DNA of 64,000 nucleotides, from positions 1 to 64,000 of the forward strand of contig JAJDBV010000024.1 in the NCBI GenBank assembly GCA_029261165.1, given 5' to 3'. Positions 56,953-64,000 of this stretch are shown here, in pieces; position 1 is the stretch's first letter, and each line of letters starts with the position of its first letter. The notes under the pieces are model-generated. The model was not told the origin of the DNA. It searched no databases and was given only the letters and a program-made list of their open reading frames with translations. Made by a program: the position numbers and the translations under genes. The stretch comes from Nitrospirota bacterium. GTDB lineage: Bacteria > Nitrospirota > Nitrospiria > SBBL01 > JAADHI01.

Positions 56953-57537
56953 CTATTGTCTGCTTTGAAAAGAGATGATGGTTGAGTCCGCCCAAGGCGT
57001 GTCAATTTCCAAAAAGGGAATGAAAAAGAGAAAGTAATCGAGATAAAAGGGGAGCTTGGCCGCCTTCATCTGGGCTTTGACACTGACAAAGTAGCGGTCA
57101 GCCGATTTCATGACATTGGCCCGACCCAGCTTCACACGATCAAGATGTGAAACTACCTGTTTCATTGCATCAAAATCGTCAAAAATATTCTCGACAATTT
57201 TTTCGCCATCCCTGAGAATGACCCTGTATTTTTTCTTGAGGGTGTCATATTTTACCGTATAGAGAATATTTCTGGAAAGAACTTCTTCATCAAAGATCCA
57301 ATTTTTTTCTCTTCGCTTTATCAGAATATAATAGTGAAACTCCTTCTGAATACCATTTTGAATCTCACGAACAATCTTTGGGCGAAAACCATGAGACAAC
57401 TTTGCAGAAACAATGATCTCCTCATGGACCACCTCGACTTTTACATTTTCAATCCGCTCGGCTCCATCTGCCATGGCCTCAGATGCGGTCATCAGGAAGG
57501 CAAGGATCATTACCAGAAAAATAATATAGGATTTCAT
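56953..57537 (-). CDS. DUF4390 family periplasmic protein
   Basis: 194-residue exported protein of unknown role. Signal peptide MKSYIIFLVMILAFLMTASEAMA; mature part shows VKVEVVHEEIIVSAKLSHGFRPKIVREIQNGIQKEF, YYILIKRREKNWIFDEE and KYRVILRDGEKIVEN, as in DUF4390. The start at 57537 begins the signal peptide; a frame from 57609 overlaps the neighbouring gene. DUF4390 genes often precede ntrY-like kinases, so the protein may help the kinase sense an envelope signal (inference). Confidence 0.85.
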   Translation of the reverse strand: MKSYIIFLVMILAFLMTASEAMADGAERIENVKVEVVHEEIIVSAKLSHGFRPKIVREIQNGIQKEFHYYILIKRREKNWIFDEEVLSRNILYTVKYDTLKKKYRVILRDGEKIVENIFDDFDAMKQVVSHLDRVKLGRANVMKSADRYFVSVKAQMKAAKLPFYLDYFLFFIPFLEIDTPWADSTIISFQSRQ

Positions 57538-57559
57538 GAAGGTCTTATTCTGATTTCGA

Positions 57560-58945
57560 TTACTTGTCACGGAAAACGTCTTTCCACAGTTCTGTTTGAA
57601 AATCGCCATAAGAGATCAGGAAGGTCTGATCAAAAGCCTCTGGAAAAGGCGTACCAGATGACAATTCTTCTAAAAGGTGTTTTATTTTAAAGAACCCGTA
57701 CTGCCGGATCAAGTAAGCCGTTGCAGTCTCACTCTCCGCATAGGCGATGTCGGCAGTTGTCTCATCGAATGACATAAAAGAACCATGCAACTTTTCCAAA
57801 GAGATCACTGATTGTTGGGCACGCTTCCATCGGCCGGCCACCCTTGGTTCTCCTTGGTTTATGCCATCTTCAAAAAACATGGCCAAGCCTTCGTTTAACC
57901 AGGTGGGAACCTTTCCGCGTGAAAGTTGATAAACAAGGGCATGTGTATATTCATGGTAGATCAACTTTCTTAATATTTCTGTATCCTGGAGCTTTCCCCC
58001 GACCGGAAGATGGATTTTCCCATCAAAAAGTGCTTTTGTCCAAGTGGGGCTTTTCGTTACATCCCGAAACTGTTGGTCGGTATAAAGAACTGTAAAGATC
58101 GTCCTCTGGGGATAATATGATATCGTTTCCCCAATTTCTTGGTAAGCATTCTCCAAAGATTGTAGCACTGGCCTGATCCACGATCGATCTTCCTGTCCTT
58201 CAAACAACAAAGTGAAGTGGCTCGTCCCCTCTCGCTGAAAACCAGAAAAAAGGCGATGTTCCCGCTTCAGCTTTTTCAGGTTCCCGGAGAGGATATGGTC
58301 TCCTGGTTCAATCTGAACTGCATTTTCCCAGGCATGAATCGCCTTCTCATATTCATTCTGGTCGTAATAGATCTCACCTCCGATCTTGTATAGGGCCGCG
58401 TCCATCGGATTGAGTTGAAGGCCGACCCCGACAATTTTAACCGCCTCAAATCCTCGTTCGAGCCGGTGCATTGCAAGTGCTTTTCCAATATAGTGGGCGG
58501 ACTCTTCCGGGACAACCGCTATCGCCTTATCGAACTTAAGGATCGCCTCTGGATATCGGCTGGACCGAATTTCTGCCCATCCAAGCTGTGCGTAGGTCTG
58601 TGCAATATTTTTCTTGAGGACCTTATTCTCCGGCCGCTGCTTCAATGCCTTTTGAAAGAGGGTAAGCGCCTCCTGGTAGTTTTCACGATTAAATGCCGTC
58701 AGGCCATCACGATTGATCAAGGCCCAGTCGGGAAGATCCTCTGAAGCAATATCAATGACCGGCGAAGGGACATTGGAGGAAGAAAGGGAAAACAGTCCGT
58801 TCCCGACCAACGTAGTCGTTTTCTTCTGAGGTGAAGGCGCAAAGAGCCCCCTACTACCTTCTTCCTTCTTGAGATAGAAGAACAGGATAATGACCATTCC
58901 AAGGATGAAGATGTAAATGGGACGGATCCGGGGTGTGTTTGGCAT
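57560..58945 (-). CDS. TPR protein with peptidase-MA-like zinc metalloprotease domain
   Basis: 461 residues with a single N-terminal helix (IYIFILGMVIILFFYL), TPR repeats (ALINRDGLTAFNRENYQEALTLFQKALKQRPENK; AQLGWAEIRSSRYPEAILKFDKAI; GGEIYYDQNEYEKAIHAWENAVQIEP) and a C-terminal peptidase domain with HEYTHALVY and the downstream Glu in WLNEGLAMFFE, a gluzincin-type HExxH...E zinc site. Predicted to be anchored in the inner membrane with the peptidase in the periplasm. Substrate unknown. Start ATG with AGAGAGG upstream. Confidence 0.85.
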   Translation of the reverse strand: MPNTPRIRPIYIFILGMVIILFFYLKKEEGSRGLFAPSPQKKTTTLVGNGLFSLSSSNVPSPVIDIASEDLPDWALINRDGLTAFNRENYQEALTLFQKALKQRPENKVLKKNIAQTYAQLGWAEIRSSRYPEAILKFDKAIAVVPEESAHYIGKALAMHRLERGFEAVKIVGVGLQLNPMDAALYKIGGEIYYDQNEYEKAIHAWENAVQIEPGDHILSGNLKKLKREHRLFSGFQREGTSHFTLLFEGQEDRSWIRPVLQSLENAYQEIGETISYYPQRTIFTVLYTDQQFRDVTKSPTWTKALFDGKIHLPVGGKLQDTEILRKLIYHEYTHALVYQLSRGKVPTWLNEGLAMFFEDGINQGEPRVAGRWKRAQQSVISLEKLHGSFMSFDETTADIAYAESETATAYLIRQYGFFKIKHLLEELSSGTPFPEAFDQTFLISYGDFQTELWKDVFRDK

Positions 58946-58977
58946 TTTCCTCTCTGTTGATAGATCACTTCTTTTAA

Positions 58978-61719
58978 TTAGAATGCATGCCCCAATGTGA
59001 AATGAAAAACCCAGGGCCCTTCAGTTCCTTCTCGATCCAATTTATATCCCAAGTCAAATCTCAAGGGACCTATAGGAGTATTATACCGTAATCCGATTCC
59101 AGTGCTTGATTTTACTTGAGAAACCGAGACATCCTGAAGGTTTCTCCAAACGTTTCCATGATCAAAGAAGAAGACGAGACCAAATGATTTTGGGAGAAAT
59201 ATCCGAAGCTCTTCATTGACAACAAACATGGCGTTGCCTCCGGTCGGTTCGCCGTTAATAATCGTGACATTCTGTATTCCAAGTTCATCTTCATCATAAC
59301 CTCGTACCGTGCTTCTCCCCCCGACAAAGAAACGTTCTGACAAGGGAATAATGGCTGTCCCCCCAAGTCGTCTTGCCACCCCGGCCCGTGCGGAAAATGC
59401 AAAGACCATCCTTGTTCCCAGGGGAAAGTACCATCGACTTTGAAGCGTCGCCTTTACCAGTTCAACCTCTGAGCCAAGAAAGGTTTCCGCATTCCTTAGA
59501 GTAATTCCATTCACAGAACCGGTCCGCGGGTTAAATGGATCATCACGTGAATCGCGAAGAAGTGACGTATTTACTGTGGCGATTACAAATCTCCCGATGT
59601 CTTCCGGGCTCAAAGTGGTTGTCGGTGCCACATTACTCGTTTGTCTCAATTCATATTCATAGAGTATTGAGCCCCTAACGCGGTCCGTAAACGATTTATC
59701 AAGTCCAAGTGCACCGCTAAACCTTTCAAGATCAAAAGAAACTTCCTCCAAATCTTCATAGGTGGAAACAAGCCTTGCATCTATCCTCTTGCCCAGGAAC
59801 CAAGGTTCTATGTAATTAAGTTGATATCTCTCTTCGACCTGACTCCCTTCGGCTCGAACACTCACCCTGCGACTTGTTCCCCAAAGATTACGGTGTGAAA
59901 CCTCTACGAAGCCACGAAACCGTTCTCTATTTCCAAAACCAACTCCGAAATCCAAAGCAACGCTCGGTCTTTCCTCAACAGTGAGCTGAACATCCTGTAT
60001 GGTCAGATCACTCTCTAATTGGATGGGATCAAAATGTAATACAGAAAAAAGGCCGATCTTGGAAAGCCGTTTCTGACTCTCCCGGATCTTTTCAGGATTA
60101 TACGGATCGCCCTTCCCGATTGTTATCTCTCGGAGAAGGACATGATCTCTGGTCCGGAGATTCCCTTTCAGGCGAATTTGACCCAGTCGGACCAATTGCC
60201 CTTCAGTGACATGATACTTTACCTTCACGGTGTTTCGGTCAAGGGAAAAATCGATGGCCGGTGCAATATCAGCATAGAGATAACCCTTCCGAGAATAAGC
60301 AGAAAGAAGCGTCTGTTTTATTTCTTCCACAACAGTTTCATTGTAGGACCTTTGAGAATTATCCCCAAGGACGCTGAGAAGCTCAATCCTGGAGAGCGCC
60401 ATATTTCCTACGATTTCAATATTTTCAATCCGTGTACGTATCCCCTCATCGATATTAAAAACAACGATTAACGATCTCCGAAGAGAATCAAATTCTCCTT
60501 TCCCTCTGACCTGGACATCCTGAAAACCATTTTCCTTATAAAAATCTGACAAAAGGACAGCATCCTTTTCAAGAACTGCTTTGGTAAAAAGCTGCTTTTT
60601 AAGAAGGCTCTCTTCACGGAGTTGAATGAGTTCTTGAAGACGTTTTTGCGGAAAAGAATAATTACCGACAAATCGAACTTCCCGGATTTTTGCCCGAAAT
60701 CCGCTTTTTATTTTGAAATGGACTTCTAACCTGTTTTCCTTTGGAAAACGTCTGGAGACAGACTTCACTTCAGCATATGGGTATCCCTTCCGCTTGTAGA
60801 ATCCTTCGATCTGACGCGCACTCTCCTCCAAGACATCCTCTTCATCGCTATGTTCTTCCTTGATGAGTACGTGTGATTCGAGATGCCTCCGTGAGAAGAG
60901 ATCTTTTCCCTCAAAAAAGATTTCAATCTTATTGGATGACTTCACTGATAAGCGTATGTCGACCTCATTTGTCTCAGCAACATAGGTCACCACTGCCGGA
61001 CCCACCGTTGCCTTCAGATAACCTTCTGATTCATAGAATGCTTTCAGTCGATCGATATCTTCCTCAAAAATATGGTGCCGATATAATTCACCCTTATGAG
61101 AAAACATCCTGAGCGCTAAGACCCAATCAGAAAAAGACTTTTCTCCTTGAAGTTTGAGAGACCGAATACGCACAGGCATCCCTTCATCAATTCTGAGGAA
61201 GGCCTTTATTTTACTCCTGTCTTCAGACTCTGATTCCAAATGTGAGGAAAATTTGACTCTAAAGAATCCCTTCTTCTGATAAAATGATGCAACTTCAGAG
61301 AGCAAATCACTCCAGCGGGCCTCTGTAAATGGGTTACCCGTCTGGAATGATAGCGCGTTGAGGATGTCTTTTTCTGAAATGGAGTGATTTCCCGAAATAT
61401 TGATAGAGGAAAGAAACTGTTTTTCGATCAAAATAAAGTGAAGTGCAACCTGGGCCTCTTTGGCCTGCTCGGCCTCGACCAATATGTTTTTATAGAATCC
61501 TGTCTGGTAAAGACGGCTAATCGCACTCCGAATATGCCTGGTTTGAAATCGGTCTCCAGGATTCACCTGAATGATTTCCAGTAAATCCCTATCAGAAATA
61601 TCGCCCGTCCGATCAAAGGTAACCGCACCAATAACACGCCCTTCCCATTCACCCGCAAGGAGTGGATCAGGACTCATGATAAAGAACAATATGAAGATTA
61701 GCGAAACTCGAATCGAAAT
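58978..61719 (-). CDS. Omp85 family outer membrane assembly protein with seven POTRA-like repeats (BamA/TamA type)
   Basis: About 913 residues. Seven consecutive POTRA-like units can be counted, each ending in a short hydrophilic strand (for example INISGNHSISEKDILNAL, REVRFVGNYSFPQKRL, IEIVGNMALSRIELL, IRLKGNLRTRDHVLL), then a 16-strand type barrel with the Omp85 loop VRGYDEDELG and a final ...TLGHAF ending in Phe. I propose ATT 61719 as the start: it has GGAGGTGA 6 nt upstream and gives a normal signal peptide (IRVSLIFILFFIM, cut near LLAG). The only standard start, TTG 61689, would lose most of the signal and has no SD. Upstream tamB-like gene suggests TamA-like work, but seven POTRAs exceed the usual three. 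Confidence 0.9.
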   Translation of the reverse strand: MSIRVSLIFILFFIMSPDPLLAGEWEGRVIGAVTFDRTGDISDRDLLEIIQVNPGDRFQTRHIRSAISRLYQTGFYKNILVEAEQAKEAQVALHFILIEKQFLSSINISGNHSISEKDILNALSFQTGNPFTEARWSDLLSEVASFYQKKGFFRVKFSSHLESESEDRSKIKAFLRIDEGMPVRIRSLKLQGEKSFSDWVLALRMFSHKGELYRHHIFEEDIDRLKAFYESEGYLKATVGPAVVTYVAETNEVDIRLSVKSSNKIEIFFEGKDLFSRRHLESHVLIKEEHSDEEDVLEESARQIEGFYKRKGYPYAEVKSVSRRFPKENRLEVHFKIKSGFRAKIREVRFVGNYSFPQKRLQELIQLREESLLKKQLFTKAVLEKDAVLLSDFYKENGFQDVQVRGKGEFDSLRRSLIVVFNIDEGIRTRIENIEIVGNMALSRIELLSVLGDNSQRSYNETVVEEIKQTLLSAYSRKGYLYADIAPAIDFSLDRNTVKVKYHVTEGQLVRLGQIRLKGNLRTRDHVLLREITIGKGDPYNPEKIRESQKRLSKIGLFSVLHFDPIQLESDLTIQDVQLTVEERPSVALDFGVGFGNRERFRGFVEVSHRNLWGTSRRVSVRAEGSQVEERYQLNYIEPWFLGKRIDARLVSTYEDLEEVSFDLERFSGALGLDKSFTDRVRGSILYEYELRQTSNVAPTTTLSPEDIGRFVIATVNTSLLRDSRDDPFNPRTGSVNGITLRNAETFLGSEVELVKATLQSRWYFPLGTRMVFAFSARAGVARRLGGTAIIPLSERFFVGGRSTVRGYDEDELGIQNVTIINGEPTGGNAMFVVNEELRIFLPKSFGLVFFFDHGNVWRNLQDVSVSQVKSSTGIGLRYNTPIGPLRFDLGYKLDREGTEGPWVFHFTLGHAF

Positions 61720-64000
61720 CGAATATCACCTCCCATCTGCCCTCTGTCATCCCTATTCCCGACCAGGGAGATATTCTTATTGACCTCATACACCATTCGA
61801 ATCAAATCCTCTTCAGAGGGGTCAAGTGTTGTAGAATAAACCACAATCAGGCGGTCTTCCAGGAGTCTCTTTTCCGCAGTAAATCGGGTGCCATTCGCGG
61901 ATTTTACCCCATTGGATTCCCCTACCGTTGGGTTGACTTGAATCCGGTCAACCCCGGTGATCTTCTGTACAGGTTCTTCCAACAATTCTGAAACAATAAA
62001 CGCGGTTGCTTCTCCTCCTGCTCCTCCTTCTACAATATCCGCGGTTGTCTTTCCTATTGTGAGTAGGGCCAGGATATCTGCCTCAGGGAGGGAAGGGGAG
62101 GATGCGAGGGTCAAGTTAATTTGGGATAAGGTTCCCCTTAACGTCAGCTCAACCTTGTAGGTCTGATCTGTCGCGTAATTCCGGACATCTGTTTTTGCAT
62201 TGATATCAAATGTTGGGTTAATTTCCTCCGGGTTTAAGAAATCGACTGAACCGGAAACGATCCTGAAATGATTTCTTCGTAAAAAGATCTTTCCTCTAGG
62301 AAAATCAATACGGCCAACCAGTAGAGGCTTCTCGTTAGAGCCTCTCAGGAAGAGATCAATCGACAAAGGAATCTTCGCAAGATTGTTGTTAATCCAGACC
62401 CCTTTTTTCCCGTAGAGATGAATGTTTAATTCAGTCCTTCCGGAGATCGGCGCATTACTCCAAAGAGCTTGCCCCTTATTTCTATTCAATTTAGTGATGA
62501 ATGACTTTATATCTGTCCTTTCTTCATAAACTGCTCGTTTCAGTTTCAACTCACCCTTGAGTGACTGGCCTTTCTCATTGCGTTGAAAGAAGAGATCCCC
62601 GTTCACTGTGGCAACCAGTTTTGGAAGGATTCTCATCCCCGCATCTTCCAGGGAGAGGAGGAATCCAAATGACTTTAGTGTCAATCCGGAGATGACGGCA
62701 TTTCCAGTGCCATAAAACCGTCCCCCGCCGATTTTTCCTTCAAAGGTTTCGAGAACAAGATGATCCTGATTGAAAATGACCTCTAGAGAATCGATAAGAA
62801 TCGTTCTGGAAAATGTTTCGGTTCGAATCTTTCCATTTTTTAAGTGGAGTACTCCGTTGACATGGGGGTTTTTCCAATGGTCGGAAACACGGAGATTGAG
62901 GGTCGCCTTTCCAGTGCCCGAGAAAATCTCCTTTGTGAAAAACTTGATCAGGTTCAAGTCAGCTTCCCCCTCCATCAAAAGTTCCCAGTTCTTCAAAAGG
63001 GCCATGCTCCCGTTGAAGGACAGCGAGGTATTCTCTCCCTTGAACCGACTATCCTTTATCTGAAATTTCCCCATTTCGGAATGAATCATGATGACCCCAT
63101 CGTTCTGAATGGTATAACCGCCGAAGTCTGCAATCATCTTTGAAAACGACCCCTGCAAACTCACATGCTCCAAATGGGAAAGTTCACCTTGTCCTTCCAT
63201 GACTCCTGTGAGTTGAATCCCTACCTCTGAAATAAGACTGGTAAGATGGGCTCTAAAAAATGGGGCGAGTTGAAATGTGTCGAAGTCGCTCTTAAAGGAA
63301 AAAGGATATGCAGCCGTCAGGGCAACTTTTGCCGCCAGGGAAAAATTCTTATCGGGGAGTCTCCCTTCCAGTTTTATCTCTCGGTTATTCCAGTCAATCG
63401 CCAGCTTTCCTCTCGCTCCCGAGAATTCGCCATATTGAAGGTTTTTTATGTCGATATCCACATCCAATTGTGGTTCCTTAAAACGCCCCTTTCCTGAAAC
63501 CTTCAACCCCACTTCTCCTTCAAGGAAGGGAATACGTTTTTGAAAAAATCCGGCTTTATGTATCTGTAGACGCCTCCCCCGTAAGGCGAGCCGATAGGTT
63601 CCACGGTACCCCACCTCTCCTTCACCGACAATACGGGCAAGTTTTTTCTCAAGGACAACATTCCGGAACTGGACCTCTTTTTCAGTCACAGTCAGCATCA
63701 GCTTTCCTCGATCAAAAGACTCACCGTAGAGTACTCCTTTTGACAATTCAAGGGGGCCCTGCACGTTCAATGCTTTGGGAGACCCCTGAATGATCAAATG
63801 GCCCGTTGCCTTCGTTTGAAGTGGGATCGGTTTTTTGAACACGGTTAGGACTTCCAGTGGATCGGCCGACCTCAAATCAACCCGGAGATCAAATGAGGGA
63901 ATCGGATAGTTTTTATAGCCAACTTCTCCCTCAAATTGATACTGGGGAATATCCCTTTTACTTCTTTTCTTCTTCCCTTTTTTGAGAGAAAGGCCTGCAG
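61698..64000 (-). CDS. TamB-type translocation/assembly module protein (DUF490), N-terminus outside window
   Basis: At least 766 residues of a very long, mostly beta-strand protein; the frame stays open to 64000 without a stop, so the start is outside. The C-terminal DUF490/TamB domain is clear: GKIFLRRNHFRIVSGSVDFLNP, INPTFDINAKTDVRNY, ADILALLTIGKTTADI, DRLIVVYSTTLDPSEEDLIRM and a terminal DIRFRFEFR. Repeated units such as GQGELSHLEHVSLQGS and GTGNAVISGLTLKSFG form the predicted groove thought to carry phospholipids or to help outer-membrane protein insertion. Its stop overlaps the proposed Omp85 start region, so the two are co-translated. Confidence 0.9.
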   Translation of the reverse strand, partial: AGLSLKKGKKKRSKRDIPQYQFEGEVGYKNYPIPSFDLRVDLRSADPLEVLTVFKKPIPLQTKATGHLIIQGSPKALNVQGPLELSKGVLYGESFDRGKLMLTVTEKEVQFRNVVLEKKLARIVGEGEVGYRGTYRLALRGRRLQIHKAGFFQKRIPFLEGEVGLKVSGKGRFKEPQLDVDIDIKNLQYGEFSGARGKLAIDWNNREIKLEGRLPDKNFSLAAKVALTAAYPFSFKSDFDTFQLAPFFRAHLTSLISEVGIQLTGVMEGQGELSHLEHVSLQGSFSKMIADFGGYTIQNDGVIMIHSEMGKFQIKDSRFKGENTSLSFNGSMALLKNWELLMEGEADLNLIKFFTKEIFSGTGKATLNLRVSDHWKNPHVNGVLHLKNGKIRTETFSRTILIDSLEVIFNQDHLVLETFEGKIGGGRFYGTGNAVISGLTLKSFGFLLSLEDAGMRILPKLVATVNGDLFFQRNEKGQSLKGELKLKRAVYEERTDIKSFITKLNRNKGQALWSNAPISGRTELNIHLYGKKGVWINNNLAKIPLSIDLFLRGSNEKPLLVGRIDFPRGKIFLRRNHFRIVSGSVDFLNPEEINPTFDINAKTDVRNYATDQTYKVELTLRGTLSQINLTLASSPSLPEADILALLTIGKTTADIVEGGAGGEATAFIVSELLEEPVQKITGVDRIQVNPTVGESNGVKSANGTRFTAEKRLLEDRLIVVYSTTLDPSEEDLIRMVYEVNKNISLVGNRDDRGQMGGDIRFRFEFR

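Overview
This is a gene-dense chromosomal window of a Gram-negative bacterium. It carries Kdo and heptose LPS genes, a TolC-type efflux operon, an Omp85/TamB pair, LolA-like and beta-barrel proteins, Tat and lipoprotein signals, and sigma-54 regulators. Base composition is moderate. Features such as a PyrR-attenuated pyr operon, a DUF4390-NtrY-NtrX-like cluster and a copper-operon glycosyltransferase of the rSAM/selenodomain-associated type would fit a Nitrospirota or deltaproteobacterial-type lineage. That placement is inference only. I see no rRNA, tRNA, CRISPR, prophage or transposase gene.

Layout. 1-4405: a four-gene drug/solute efflux operon (HlyD-type adaptor cut by the window edge, ABC ATPase, ABC-2 permease, TolC), followed by a TonB-N-like small membrane protein. 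5067-10264: LipM/LplA-type acyltransferase (minus), aspS, a Tat-exported sulfite-oxidase-like molybdoenzyme (minus), moaC and a histidine phosphatase; moaA follows at 16048. 10273-15935: a methyltransferase, then a probable trans-envelope lipid or lipophile transport set (LolA-like carrier, MMPL/RND pump, outer-membrane barrel). 17132-20472: three tandem, mutually related secreted proteins of unknown family, closed by a perfect 18-bp terminator hairpin; then a large Ig/Fn3/beta-propeller-like lipoprotein and a SUMF1-domain membrane protein. 24093-33976: the pyrimidine operon (pyrR, pyrB, pyrC, carA, a lipoprotein SppA, carB, greA, SAM hydrolase-type protein, small membrane protein) behind a recognisable PyrR attenuator. 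33973-37505 (minus): a TrkA-C domain protein and a DUF4388/pseudopilin-like plus TPR/zinc-ribbon membrane protein pair. 37535-47762 (minus): a long envelope operon, transcribed lepA-lepB-hldA-kdsB-pyrG-kdsA-kdsD-kdsC-lpxL-like-pgsA-plsY, with several 4-bp start/stop overlaps. 47898-49313 (minus): a tryptophanase/tyrosine phenol-lyase family enzyme. 49604-53147: a copper-response operon (csoR, glycosyltransferase, copA) with a perfect 18-bp palindromic operator over the start point. 53162-64000 (minus): transcribed tamB-like, Omp85 with seven POTRA-like repeats, TPR/peptidase-MA lipoprotein-like protein, DUF4390 protein, NtrY-like kinase and NtrX-like regulator.

The most noteworthy structures are: (i) a family of three dispersed 141-158-bp elements (7838, 11289, 54558) with GTAAC-ended terminal inverted repeats and a conserved core, each placed exactly at a gene end, one of them flanked by a 7-bp direct repeat; (ii) the tandem trio of unknown secreted proteins; (iii) a complete PyrR anti-antiterminator/antiterminator/terminator switch; (iv) a probable ATT start codon for the Omp85 gene; (v) signs that several transcripts are leaderless. 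Gene starts were chosen by Shine-Dalgarno (SD) position, family length and signal peptides; all functions are from motif recognition without database searches.
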